Assembly: GCA_003242885.1 (NCBI GenBank)
Contig: QKMZ01000015.1
Coordinates: 643,568-707,567, forward strand
Reading direction: 5' to 3'
DNA length: 64,000 nt
From: Candidatus Melainabacteria bacterium
GTDB lineage: Bacteria > Cyanobacteriota > Vampirovibrionia > Obscuribacterales > Obscuribacteraceae
Under the pieces are notes generated by a model that was given only the letters and a program-made list of their open reading frames with translations, ran no database searches and was not told where the DNA came from. A program made the position numbers and the translations under genes. Below are positions 25,438 through 34,507 of the stretch, piece after piece. The first letter of the stretch is position 1, and every line of letters starts with the position of its first letter.

Positions 25438-27255
25438 ATGACCAGACTTTCTAATAAGTTCGTATTATGTGGAATTACTGCTGGCTCGATGTTGCTGGGC
25501 GTTTTGCCGGCTCCATCGATAGCACAAGTCAAGCAGCAGTCCTCACCACCGGCGGCTCCGTCGTTCCTAAAACAAGCCGGGCAAATGATTCTCAACAACG
25601 CGCAAAAGAATGTTTTGCACGGGGTTAATCAAACAATCCAGCAAGGGCAATCACCTGCACAGCCTACAGCGGGCACGTATTCAAGCGACCCGACTTCTTT
25701 ACTCTACAATCAGACCAGTTCCACACCCAGGCAAGCTGCACCATGCAGATCTTGGGTTAATCCAAATGAAAAGCCGATAGCCGCCATCCTTTGTATCCAC
25801 GGTCTGGGATTGCAGAGCAACTCATATGAATACTTCGGCACCGAGCAATCCAAAAAGGGCATCGCTGTCTATGCCATTGACGTGCGTGGTTTTGGCTCAT
25901 GGATGAAGGCTGGTGGTAAGGGTAAAGTGAACTTTGACGACTGCCTTGCCGATATCAAACAGACTTGTGAGTCAATTCGTGCAGCCAATCCAGGTATTCC
26001 AGTATATGTCTTGGGAGAATCGATGGGCGGCGCAATCGCGTTGCGCGCAGCGTCGATGTATCCGGACTTGATTGATGGCTTGATCTCGGCTGTTCCTGCC
26101 GGTGAGCGTTTTAATCAAGGCAAGACCAGCATGAAAGTCTTTCTCAATCTCTTGAGTGGATTCAATGTCGCCAATGTAGGACAGGATATCGTCAATCAAG
26201 CAACGCAAAACGCTAAGCTCAAATCCCAGTGGCAAGGCGATCCGCTTTCGAAGCTGAATTTGTCTCCGCAAGAATTGATTCAATTCCAAGACTTCATGAA
26301 TATGAATCACGAAGCAGCCAAGAAAGTTACCGATATGCCCGTGCTCTTTGTGCAGGGCAATGGCGACCAGCTCGTCAAGCCGGAGGGCACGTGGGAATTG
26401 TTCAACGATGTAGCTGCAAAAGATAAGTCATTTTTTGCAGTGCCGGGAGAACATTTGATCTTTGAAGAAGCACAAACGCAAGACCCAGGTCCTCGCGACC
26501 AAAACTTCCGCGTGATTTCTTCATGGCTCACTGCGAAAGTAGGCAGACGTCACGGACGTCGTCCGATGGGAACAGCGATGAATCCCGGAAGTGGCGGCCA
26601 GTATGGTGGCGGATTCGGTGGCGGCGGTTTTGGTGCCGGACAGGGCGCAACCGGTGGTTATGGTGCCGGACCTCGAGTGCCAATTAACACCGCTGGTTTG
26701 GAGCAACAGGTTCAACTCATTGATTCAGGTAACACCGCGGCGGCTATTTCGCAGTTAGAGTCTCTAAGAGCGCAGCGACCTGATGATGCAAATGTCATTG
26801 GACTGCTGGGACAAGCTTATATGAAGGGCGGTCAGCCCGACTTGGCTGGTCGCATGTTCCGCCGCGCAATGCGCATGAATAGAGGTGGCGATCAGTCTAA
26901 AGCGTTCAACACATACTTGCTTGGCTTAGGAAATTCGTGGTTGGGTAATACTCCGACTGCTGCTCTGCCGTCATTCAGCAAAGGACGTGTTTATGCGTTC
27001 TACGCAAATTGGGCAGATCAATGCAAGACGATGAACGACGCCCTCACTCGTCTATTCATCACTTACGGAGACCGCGTCGACTTCCAACGGATTGACGTCG
27101 ACGCTCCCGGCTCCGACGCACTGGTCGAACAATTCAAAGTCGGACCAATTCCGACAGTCGTATTTGTCTCCCCGAGCGGCCAGGTCTCGAGCACCATCAT
27201 TGGTGAATCGACTTCTGCAAACTACGAATCAGCCATCAAAGCGATAGCTAGATAA
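25438..27255 (+). CDS. exported alpha/beta hydrolase fused to TPR and thioredoxin-like domains
   Basis: 605 residues. A signal peptide (about residues 1-30, ending PAPSIAQ) is followed by an alpha/beta hydrolase of the monoacylglycerol-lipase type (residues 105-370) with AILCIHGLGLQSNSYEYFG, the nucleophile elbow GESMGGAIAL, an Asp in the NGDQLV stretch and a His in PGEHLIFEEA. A Gly-rich linker leads to a TPR-like pair (about 425-485) and then a thioredoxin fold (about 515-605) with VYAFYANWADQCKTMNDALT, GPIPTVVFVSPSGQV. The redox pair is reduced to a single Cys, so the Trx domain is probably structural or binding. I know no standard family with this order. Confidence 0.8.
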   Translation: MTRLSNKFVLCGITAGSMLLGVLPAPSIAQVKQQSSPPAAPSFLKQAGQMILNNAQKNVLHGVNQTIQQGQSPAQPTAGTYSSDPTSLLYNQTSSTPRQAAPCRSWVNPNEKPIAAILCIHGLGLQSNSYEYFGTEQSKKGIAVYAIDVRGFGSWMKAGGKGKVNFDDCLADIKQTCESIRAANPGIPVYVLGESMGGAIALRAASMYPDLIDGLISAVPAGERFNQGKTSMKVFLNLLSGFNVANVGQDIVNQATQNAKLKSQWQGDPLSKLNLSPQELIQFQDFMNMNHEAAKKVTDMPVLFVQGNGDQLVKPEGTWELFNDVAAKDKSFFAVPGEHLIFEEAQTQDPGPRDQNFRVISSWLTAKVGRRHGRRPMGTAMNPGSGGQYGGGFGGGGFGAGQGATGGYGAGPRVPINTAGLEQQVQLIDSGNTAAAISQLESLRAQRPDDANVIGLLGQAYMKGGQPDLAGRMFRRAMRMNRGGDQSKAFNTYLLGLGNSWLGNTPTAALPSFSKGRVYAFYANWADQCKTMNDALTRLFITYGDRVDFQRIDVDAPGSDALVEQFKVGPIPTVVFVSPSGQVSSTIIGESTSANYESAIKAIAR

Positions 27256-27336
27256 ACATCGGGCGATGCCCGCTAAAAGACGTGGGGGCAATGCCATGCA
27301 TCGCCCTAAGCCGCCTGGAAGGCGGCGGTCTTAGTC
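27256..27336. repeat. intergenic palindromes between convergent genes
   Basis: The gap holds GGGCGATGCCCG, then GGGGCAATGCCATGCATCGC followed by CCT, and finally CCGCCTGGAAGGCGG (27311-27326). The last is a short perfect hairpin with a TGGAA-type loop. Together they may separate two convergent transcripts. Confidence 0.5.
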
Positions 27337-28386
27337 TTATCTGCGAACCATGCTATTCGAAATAGCCAGCTCGAACGCTTTCAAGTATGAGTCGGTCATC
27401 TTCTCTTTGCTAAAAAGGCGGGCGACCCTGTCTCGACAAGTTTGTTGAGTGATGCTGCTGATTTCTCCAAAACGCGTCACGAGTTCGTCAATGGATTCTC
27501 CAACAACGCCGGTCTCTCCATCTGAGATTACTTCAGGTGCGGCGCCACGGCGGAAAGCCATTACAGGTGTTCCACATGCAAGCGATTCAGAGAAAACCAA
27601 TCCGAAGGGCTCTTCGAAATTGATCGGACATAGTGTTGCGATAGCAGAATTGTAGAGCGCATTTTTTTGTTCGCTTGAAACCTCACCCACGAATTCGACA
27701 TTCGGTTCGCTCAACATCGGCTTGATGAACTCGTTGAAATAAGGTTCGTCGTTGCGATCGACTTTGCCGGCAAGTTTAATCGGCAAACCCAAGCGGCGCG
27801 CGATTTCGATCGCTTCTTTTGTGCCTTTGTCTGCGCAAAGGCGGCCAAGGAATAGCAGGTGGTTGCGCTCAACCTTCTCGTCAATTGCAAAATCTGCCAG
27901 ATTGATTCCGTTGTACACGGTGGTGATGTAATTGACCTTGTCTGGATAATTCAGTCGTTTGTAAGCATCACTGATTGAGATGAACTGCATCTGACCATAC
28001 GCAAAGTAAATGTCTTTGCAGTAGTCGTAGAGCGGATTGTGATTTGTAGTCACCACAGGGCAGCGGAATTTGCTCAGAGCAGGAAGCGCTGCGTATCCCA
28101 TGTGGTTGTGGATGATGTCGAACTGACCTTGCATCTCTTCCAGCTTGATCAAGGCTTTTATGTTGTATGCATGCCATCTTGTCGGCGCGATGCTTGACGC
28201 GCGCAAACCTTCCGGTGCGCATTCGATTAGGCGACCCTCTGTTTGCGAATCTGCTGTTGCAAAAAGCGTGACATCATGTCCACGTTTTACCAATTCTTCA
28301 GTGAGCAAATTTACGACCAACTCCGATCCGCCGTATCCTCGTGGTGGAACGCTTTCAGCCAGTGGAGCAAGTTGAGCGATACGCAT
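27337..28386 (-). CDS. glycosyltransferase, GT4-type
   Basis: 349 residues. The N-terminal Rossmann half begins MRIAQLAPLAESVPPRGYGG and contains IIHNHMGYAALPAL. The C-terminal half carries LLFLGRLCADKGTKEAIEIA and the family signature EPFGLVFSESLACGTPVMAF followed by GAAPEVI. Such enzymes move a sugar from a nucleotide donor to an acceptor with retention. Close relatives next to glycogen-debranching genes suggest a polysaccharide or osmolyte role; this is inference. It is transcribed in the same direction as the glucosidase gene at 28479. Confidence 0.88.
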   Translation of the reverse strand: MRIAQLAPLAESVPPRGYGGSELVVNLLTEELVKRGHDVTLFATADSQTEGRLIECAPEGLRASSIAPTRWHAYNIKALIKLEEMQGQFDIIHNHMGYAALPALSKFRCPVVTTNHNPLYDYCKDIYFAYGQMQFISISDAYKRLNYPDKVNYITTVYNGINLADFAIDEKVERNHLLFLGRLCADKGTKEAIEIARRLGLPIKLAGKVDRNDEPYFNEFIKPMLSEPNVEFVGEVSSEQKNALYNSAIATLCPINFEEPFGLVFSESLACGTPVMAFRRGAAPEVISDGETGVVGESIDELVTRFGEISSITQQTCRDRVARLFSKEKMTDSYLKAFELAISNSMVRR

Positions 28387-28478
28387 GATTTAAAACACCT
28401 CTTCTATCTAGTGGCTTCCGTTTCTAGTTTTCTTGAAATGACAATTCGAGTATTCATACGAGGAACCACGATTGTGAT

Positions 28479-30704
28479 TCAGTTTTCAATGATGACTTTC
28501 AAGTCGCCGTTTTTTCTCAATATCTGGCAGCTTGTGTGTCCGTTTACTGCACTAAATGCGATATCAAGTTCGGCGTTTCCGACCTTGAGGTTGTGAAAGG
28601 TCACTCTTTCCAACCATTCCGGCAGGCAGGGCTCCTCAATCCGCAGAGTCTTTCGGTGCGCATCAGGCACGAAATTGACGCAAGAGCTTAGCATCTGGAA
28701 AATGCTGCCGGCTGCCCAGGCTTGCGGCGAACAAGATACGGGGTAGTCGATTGGGCTGCCCCAATTGGTACGCTCAAATCCGCAAACCAATTCAGGCAAG
28801 CGGAAATCTCGCTGATGCTGCGCGACTGCGGCCATCGCGCTGAGAAGGTAGTGAGCGTCTCGAATGCGCCCGATTCTTCGAAAACCTTCGAGAATGATCG
28901 CGTTGTCGTGCGGCCAAACCGAGCCATTGTGGTAGCTCATCGGGTTGTAGTAGGACGCCTGTGTCGATAGCGTTCGCAGACCCCAGCCTGAGTCCATATC
29001 AGGTGCCAGCATGCGGTCTGCAACACGCTGTGCCATTTCGCCATCTAAGATACCCGACCAGATACAATGACCGGCATTTGAGCTAAACACCTTCACTTGC
29101 TTGCCTTCACCATCTAATGCGAGAGCGGGAAACTCATGTTCTGGCATCCAAAAATCACGTTTGAAATCACGCTTTAACTTTGCCGCTTGAGCCTGCAAAC
29201 GTTCGGCCAATTCGTCCTTCTTGAGTACGGATGCGATTTCCGCAATAGCCAGACGCGCTGCATACAAGTAGCCTTGCACCTCGCATAAGGAAATAGGAGG
29301 TTTGGCGAGTTCTGCATTTTCGTGCCCAATTGAATTACCGGAGTCTTTCCACCCCTGGTTTTCCAAGCCTTCTGCACTCTCACGAATGTATGATATGTAG
29401 CCGGTTTTCTCGCTGGCACTGTCGAGCCAACTGAGAGCCAATTCCAGCTTCGGCCATATCTCCGTTGCAAAAGCCAAATCTCCTGTCCATCGGAAATAGC
29501 GAGCCACCAACATGCACCATAGCGCCGTTGCATCCACTGTTCCGTAATATGGAGTATGGGGAATTGAGCCTAATCTAGCCATTTCACCCAAGCGCAGTTC
29601 GTGCATAATTTTGCCCGGACGTTCGGCACGAAATTCATCAACTTTGGTGCCCTGATAGGCACCCAGCAATTTGATGCATTCTCTGGCAAGATCCGGTCGG
29701 TACGGCAACATTTGCCAACCGGTGATTGCACTGTCCCTGCCGAAGGGTGCTGAATACCAAGGAATTCCCGCTGCAATGCCAATGCCTTTGGGAGTGGGTT
29801 GGCGCAAAATATAAATATCGCGCAAACCTCTTTCGACTGCGAAATTCACAATCTCGTCTTCGGTCATAATTTGCGCGCCGTTTGATCTCCATAGCGCAAA
29901 ACGTTTGTCCGCATCGTCCAACAAGTTTGCAAAATCTATTTCAGGACGCGCGGCGAATTGTTCTTCACCGTCGATTCTGGTGTACATGAAGATCTGCAGA
30001 TACCACGGTGTCCGTGGTGGTAAGGTCAGGTTGTAGCGAGCTTCACCGTCGACAATGGTGTCCGGTGCGCTGCCGCGAAATTCGATCATGGTTTCGAGTA
30101 ATCGATCATCGAGTCCCCGGTAAGCCAGGAAAAGGCGCTTGCCTTGCTTGTCTTTGCGAGGCAACATGCGCTTTCCTCGCTCTTGTCTGTTGACTCCGCG
30201 CACCTCGAACATGTCTGCAAAATCGGATTGATACTTCATGCAAAACTCGACTGTGATCTCGTTTGCACTGTAATTCTCAATGACAATGCGCTCTGAGACT
30301 ACATCGGATAAGACGATTTGACGCTGAACCATCAGGTTCTGCTGCGAAAGGCTGTTGGTCTGCGGGTTTGTGTACAGAAAACTACCGGCATAACCGCGCT
30401 TCACGTCTGCTGACAATAGTGATAATTCGGCACCGTCAACAGTGAAATTCCACTCGCTCAAGTAGCGTGTGTCGTAGTTATAATAACCGAAGCCCAGCGT
30501 GTTGCAGGCGGGGATTCGTGCTTCTTGATCGAGCACCATGAAGTGGCTACCGTGCTTCAAAATCAGGCGCGGATGCGCAGCGTCCGTGAGGACAAAGGGC
30601 ATCCCCTGGCAAAGCGGTCGCGAGTCGACGACGTACTCGTCTTCTTTCTCAAAGGTTATTGGGTCGCTCTTCATCGGGTCCATCAAGAAAGACTTACCCA
30701 CCAT
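28479..30704 (-). CDS. glycogen-debranching-type amylo-alpha-1,6-glucosidase
   Basis: 741 residues. The N-terminal beta-domain (about residues 45-260) has LSEWNFTVDGAELSLL and belongs to the N-terminal domain found on bacterial debranching-like enzymes. The (alpha/alpha)6 barrel starts near residue 280 with GIPWYSAPFGRDSAITGWQM, containing the likely catalytic Asp, followed by DATALWCMLVARYFRWTGD. The conserved SYHNGSVWPHDNAIILEGFR is present. Members cleave alpha-1,6 or related links in glucans. Several in-frame ATGs (codons 1, 8, 11) make the start uncertain. Confidence 0.85.
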   Translation of the reverse strand: MVGKSFLMDPMKSDPITFEKEDEYVVDSRPLCQGMPFVLTDAAHPRLILKHGSHFMVLDQEARIPACNTLGFGYYNYDTRYLSEWNFTVDGAELSLLSADVKRGYAGSFLYTNPQTNSLSQQNLMVQRQIVLSDVVSERIVIENYSANEITVEFCMKYQSDFADMFEVRGVNRQERGKRMLPRKDKQGKRLFLAYRGLDDRLLETMIEFRGSAPDTIVDGEARYNLTLPPRTPWYLQIFMYTRIDGEEQFAARPEIDFANLLDDADKRFALWRSNGAQIMTEDEIVNFAVERGLRDIYILRQPTPKGIGIAAGIPWYSAPFGRDSAITGWQMLPYRPDLARECIKLLGAYQGTKVDEFRAERPGKIMHELRLGEMARLGSIPHTPYYGTVDATALWCMLVARYFRWTGDLAFATEIWPKLELALSWLDSASEKTGYISYIRESAEGLENQGWKDSGNSIGHENAELAKPPISLCEVQGYLYAARLAIAEIASVLKKDELAERLQAQAAKLKRDFKRDFWMPEHEFPALALDGEGKQVKVFSSNAGHCIWSGILDGEMAQRVADRMLAPDMDSGWGLRTLSTQASYYNPMSYHNGSVWPHDNAIILEGFRRIGRIRDAHYLLSAMAAVAQHQRDFRLPELVCGFERTNWGSPIDYPVSCSPQAWAAGSIFQMLSSCVNFVPDAHRKTLRIEEPCLPEWLERVTFHNLKVGNAELDIAFSAVNGHTSCQILRKNGDLKVIIEN

Positions 30705-30729
30705 CAGACTGGGCAGAGTGATAAAGGTT

Positions 30730-30772
30730 CCTAGACTGAGGGATAAAAACCTCTAAACCCCGTCAGTCTAGG
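30730..30772. promoter_or_regulatory. long inverted repeat upstream of the debranching gene
   Basis: CCTAGACTGAGGG at 30730-30742 pairs with CCCGTCAGTCTAGG at 30759-30772, 13 bp with one bulged G. It lies 26 bases upstream of the debranching-enzyme start and downstream of the DUF255 gene. It may be an operator or a terminator between the two. The loop (ATAAAAACCTCTAAAC) has no T-run on the outside of the stem, so I favour an operator or RNA structure. Confidence 0.5.
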
Positions 30773-30857
30773 ATTATACGGCTTTATTCTCGTAAAACTT
30801 TCCGTAGACTGCCGGCCGAATTGTCAAGCGCGCAAGGGCTCGAATTTTAACGCTCCA

Positions 30858-33158
30858 TCAGGCGCGGACCACTGGCAACAGGTCTTCGGCAGAAGTGGTG
30901 GGTTTTTGGCAAGCAAAGTTCTTGCAAATGTAGGCCGTAGGCTTACCAGAAATTGTACCGCGATGCTCCAGAAGCCTGTACTCGCTTGTTGGTTTCGAAA
31001 CGACTACCAACTGATTGGGGCGATAACCATTGTGAGCGCAGAAAATCATCTCTTTAAGGTCCGGACCGACTTCGTTGGCAATAATTGCCACTTCCTGGTC
31101 CGAATGTATAAACAGGTCAGCCGCACACAGCAAGTTGCCGAACTGGTCAGGTAATTTACGGAAAAACGGAGCATAAAGAAGGAGCAAACTGTTCGCGCGC
31201 GACATATAAGGATCGTGTCCTGTGATGCGCGCTAGTCTAACGAGGTTCATCGTAGCGACCGAAGTGCCCGAAGGGACAGCGCCATCGAAGTGGCTGCGCG
31301 GACGGGTTACCAGTTGCTCGTGGTCGTCGCTGGTGAAGTAGAACCCGCCTTCTTCTTGGTCGTGGAAGCGCTCCAACATCACATCAGTAAGCGAGCGCGC
31401 GTTGGCAAGCCATCGTTCGTCCGGATCTGCTGAAGCTAAATCGAGCAGTGCCTGAACGAAAAATGCATAGTCTTCAAGATAGCCGTTGAGTTTCGCTCTG
31501 CCCTTTCCGTAGGTTCTGAGCAAGCGACCGTCTTTGACAAGTTTTTCCAAAACGAATGATGCGCAGGTTCTCGCTGTTTCCAAATACTGCTCTTTGCCAG
31601 TCGCGACATAACCAGCCACGAAAGCTGAGATCATAAGGCTATTCCAGCTGGTCAAGACTTTCTCATCGCGACCTGGCCTAATTCGACTTTCACGAGCGTG
31701 CAAAAGCCTTTCATTGAGTGGACGCAATCTTTCGAAAAACACCTCGACGCTCATGCCGTGGTCCCGCGCAATATCTTCAGGTGGTTTGCCGAAGTGAAGC
31801 GCGCTGGTGCCGTGCTCGAAGTTGCCGGTTTGCGTAACGCCATACACTTCGCAAACCCATTCACCATCAGTGGTGCCAAGCACTTCCTTAATTTGCGCTG
31901 GCGTCCAGACGTAAAACTTTCCTTCCACGCCTTCGCTGTCTGCATCAAGGCTGGAATAAAAGGCGCCTTCGTGCGTTTTTAGTTCGCGATTTACAAAGGA
32001 CAAAATCCCTTCGGCAATGTCCAGCCAGTAGCGCCTGCCGAGCAGCCGATAACCGTCGATGTAAGTTTGGCACATGAGCGCATTGTCGTAGAGCATCTTC
32101 TCGAAGTGCGGGATCAGCCACTGGCGATCTACGGAATACCGCGCGAAACCTCCGCCGATCTGGTCGTAGATGCCGCCCATCGCCATGCGGTCGAGGGTGA
32201 CTGTAACCAGCTCTTTGTGTGCTTCTTTTGCATTGGGAGATCTTTCCACCAAGTGATCGATACATCGCAGCGACAAATTGATGTTGAACGTGTGGGGAAA
32301 CTTTGGAGCATTTCCGAATCCACCAAAACGATGGTCGAAAATATCGAGCAAACGATCCGCAGCGTCTTGTAGATAGTCTTTTCTGATTGCTTGTACGGCG
32401 CCGGTCTTGCCTTCACTGCGTGCGTTGAGGCTATCGAGCATCTTCAAATGTTCGGTCACGCTGCCCGAACTTTCCTCAACTTCATGGCGTCGTTGTCTCC
32501 AAGCTTCGGAAAGTGCCGTCAGCAATTGAGTGAAGGACGGCATGCCGTGGCGCGGCTCCTTCGGAAAATAGGTTCCGCCAAAGAATGGCTTCAGATCAGG
32601 CGTGAGGAAAACTGTCATGGGCCAGCCGCCATGCCCGGTCATCAGCTGGACAGCTTTCATGTAAATCTCGTCGATGTCGGTGCGCTCTTCTCTATCGACT
32701 TTTATGTTTACGAAATTGTCGTTCATCATCCGCGCCGTATGCTCGTCTTCGAATGACTCATGCTCCATAACGTGACACCAGTGACAAGCAGCATAACCAA
32801 CCGACAATAGAATTGGTTTGTCTTCTTTCTTCGAACGAGTGAGAGCCTCTTCGCCCCACGGATACCAATCGACTGGATTGTGGGCGTGTTGCAGCAAATA
32901 GGTGCTTGTTTCGTTGATCAGTCGGTTGGCACCGGGCGGAATTTCAGCGAGTACGGATTCAGAGCGGTCGACGCATGGCGTCGACCCTACAGTAGAAGCA
33001 GTTTCAGAACCAGTTTCGGAGCGGTCGACGCATGGCGTCGACCCTGGGTTAGAATCGATTTCTGACTCGACCGCAGGCGCAGCGGCAGCAAGGTCTTTTT
33101 CTTCTTGCTTATTTGCCGCAGCCTTTTTTGCGTCCTTCTTCTTTTTCGACGCGCTCAC
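30858..33158 (-). CDS. DUF255 thioredoxin-domain protein (YyaL/SPATA20-like)
   Basis: 766 residues from the GTG at 33158. After a Lys/Ala/Glu-rich start and two copies of a repeat-derived peptide (GSTPCVDRSE), the conserved domain begins NRLINETSTYLLQHAHNPVD and has the redox motif ACHWCHVMEHESFED. The C-terminal two thirds form an (alpha/alpha)6-barrel-like region (for example HFEKMLYDNALMCQTYIDGY). The family is widespread and its biochemical role is unclear. I chose the GTG because AGGAG lies seven bases upstream and the start overlaps the upstream stop (GTGA), while the open frame reaches 33218 inside that gene. Confidence 0.9.
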   Translation of the reverse strand: MSASKKKKDAKKAAANKQEEKDLAAAAPAVESEIDSNPGSTPCVDRSETGSETASTVGSTPCVDRSESVLAEIPPGANRLINETSTYLLQHAHNPVDWYPWGEEALTRSKKEDKPILLSVGYAACHWCHVMEHESFEDEHTARMMNDNFVNIKVDREERTDIDEIYMKAVQLMTGHGGWPMTVFLTPDLKPFFGGTYFPKEPRHGMPSFTQLLTALSEAWRQRRHEVEESSGSVTEHLKMLDSLNARSEGKTGAVQAIRKDYLQDAADRLLDIFDHRFGGFGNAPKFPHTFNINLSLRCIDHLVERSPNAKEAHKELVTVTLDRMAMGGIYDQIGGGFARYSVDRQWLIPHFEKMLYDNALMCQTYIDGYRLLGRRYWLDIAEGILSFVNRELKTHEGAFYSSLDADSEGVEGKFYVWTPAQIKEVLGTTDGEWVCEVYGVTQTGNFEHGTSALHFGKPPEDIARDHGMSVEVFFERLRPLNERLLHARESRIRPGRDEKVLTSWNSLMISAFVAGYVATGKEQYLETARTCASFVLEKLVKDGRLLRTYGKGRAKLNGYLEDYAFFVQALLDLASADPDERWLANARSLTDVMLERFHDQEEGGFYFTSDDHEQLVTRPRSHFDGAVPSGTSVATMNLVRLARITGHDPYMSRANSLLLLYAPFFRKLPDQFGNLLCAADLFIHSDQEVAIIANEVGPDLKEMIFCAHNGYRPNQLVVVSKPTSEYRLLEHRGTISGKPTAYICKNFACQKPTTSAEDLLPVVRA
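32966..32986. repeat. palindromic repeat inside the DUF255 gene, copy 1
   Basis: Arms GGTCGACGC and GCGTCGACC form a perfect 9-bp inverted repeat around ATG. It is in frame and encodes part of the GSTPCVDRSE peptide. A second copy lies 57 bases away (19 codons). Both match the dispersed intergenic palindrome family. Confidence 0.8.
33023..33043. repeat. palindromic repeat inside the DUF255 gene, copy 2
   Basis: Identical to copy 1 over the full palindrome and in the same reading frame. The spacing of 57 bases keeps the coding frame and repeats the peptide GSTPCVDRSE. Confidence 0.8.
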
Positions 33159-34363
33159 TTTCGCTCTCCTATTGCCTGTCCATATGCTACAAGCGTGGAT
33201 TCTACTGCCTTTTCCCATGTGATTTCCTTAGCGGTTGTCATTGCCGCTGAAGATAGGCGAGCCGTTAGTTCACGATCGTTCATAAGGTGGGCGATCAGCC
33301 CTGCTAGTTCCTCAGAGTCAAGGTGATTTTTCAAGATGAGAGCGTCCTGGTTGTCGGTCAAAATCTCCGAAACACCTGACACAGCACTCACGATAGGCAC
33401 AAGCCCTCGCAGCATCCCTTGGATGGGGGACATTCCGAAGGGTTCTATTCGAGACGGTAATACAATCGCATCCGCCTGGCGATAGACGTTTTCCATGTCG
33501 TGACGAAAGCCAAGATATTCAACTTCTTTTTCTAAACCCAATCTGGACAGGCGGAACGCATCTGCAGGTTTTTTCGAAAGACCTGCGATTAATAAGCGAC
33601 AGTTCTTGCCTTGGGATTTGAGCGTTTTCATTGCGTCTAGAAGTATGTCGAGACCCTTCTTGCGAAATCCTTTGCCGACGAAAAGCACAGTGAAAATATT
33701 GCCGTCTTTACGTGTCTGGTCAGCATCTGCGTTTGTCTCTGCTTTCGCATCCGCATGTGTTGCCAGTGTTGCGCCAGGATAAGAGATAACCGCTGGCTTT
33801 GAACCCAGACCAAAGGTTTTATAGAAATCGTCTCTGGTCGTTTTGGACGTGAAGTTTAAACATTTGGCTGTGGTCGACAATTGCCTGTCCACCTCGTTTC
33901 TTGCTTGATAGGCGCCGGTGAATGCTACCTTTGCGTTGTTGAGCAAGCGCTCCCAAGTTTTGCCCACCTGCGAAAGACGAAAAACTGTATGGTTATGGAA
34001 TGTAGCAACATCGACCGGATTGACCGGATGGTGTTGTGAGTGAACGATATCGAACGGTCCAGCTTCTTTCACTGCATTGGAAGTGATTTCCAAATACTGC
34101 TTTAGCCGCTCTGCCTTGGAATGCTTTTTTGAAGGCGCGGTAAAAGTGTGAAACTTCAAATTCGGATGCGTTAGTTTTGACTGATTTTGCTCGCAGACAA
34201 CGGTCACATGCGCGCCGCGTTCAAGCAGCCCTTCTACGACTTTATGGCAATAAAGCTCCAGCCCGCCAGCCGGCGAGAACAACCTTGAGACCATGCAGAC
34301 TCGCAAGCCTGCCGGGTCAATGGGACTGGCACCGTTTGGTTTAGTGTCGTTAGTTGTTTGCAC
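33155..34363 (-). CDS. glycosyltransferase, GT4-type
   Basis: 402 residues. The opening RVCMVSRLFSPAGGLELYCH is the glycine-rich donor-domain start of GT4 enzymes. The C-terminal half has FTVLFVGKGFRKKGLDILLD and VLPSRIEPFGMSPIQGMLRG with the catalytic-face Glu. Its TGA overlaps the downstream DUF255 GTG by four bases, so the two are translationally coupled. Acceptor and donor are unknown. It could take part in envelope polysaccharide or lipopolysaccharide-like synthesis, as could the other glycosyltransferases nearby. Confidence 0.88.
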   Translation of the reverse strand: MQTTNDTKPNGASPIDPAGLRVCMVSRLFSPAGGLELYCHKVVEGLLERGAHVTVVCEQNQSKLTHPNLKFHTFTAPSKKHSKAERLKQYLEITSNAVKEAGPFDIVHSQHHPVNPVDVATFHNHTVFRLSQVGKTWERLLNNAKVAFTGAYQARNEVDRQLSTTAKCLNFTSKTTRDDFYKTFGLGSKPAVISYPGATLATHADAKAETNADADQTRKDGNIFTVLFVGKGFRKKGLDILLDAMKTLKSQGKNCRLLIAGLSKKPADAFRLSRLGLEKEVEYLGFRHDMENVYRQADAIVLPSRIEPFGMSPIQGMLRGLVPIVSAVSGVSEILTDNQDALILKNHLDSEELAGLIAHLMNDRELTARLSSAAMTTAKEITWEKAVESTLVAYGQAIGERK

Positions 34364-34390
34364 GAATTTGAAACAGCCGATTCAGCGAGC

Positions 34391-34507
34391 TCAAGACGGC
34401 TCAATCGAATCGTCTGCCAGGTAGTCGGCGCGGCTAACTTTGTCATTGAACCAGGTCGTTATATAGGTGGCGACGACAACCACAACCAGGCTGGTCAATA
34501 CAGACAT
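34391..34507 (-). CDS. small single-pass membrane protein
   Basis: 38 residues, not recognised. It begins MSVLTSLVVVVVATYITTWF, one membrane segment near the N-terminus, followed by a short hydrophilic tail (NDKVSRADYLADDSIEPS). A CGGAGAG sequence lies about ten bases before the ATG. It is immediately upstream of the glycosyltransferase gene on the same strand and could be the first gene of that operon. Function unknown. Confidence 0.5.
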   Translation of the reverse strand: MSVLTSLVVVVVATYITTWFNDKVSRADYLADDSIEPS

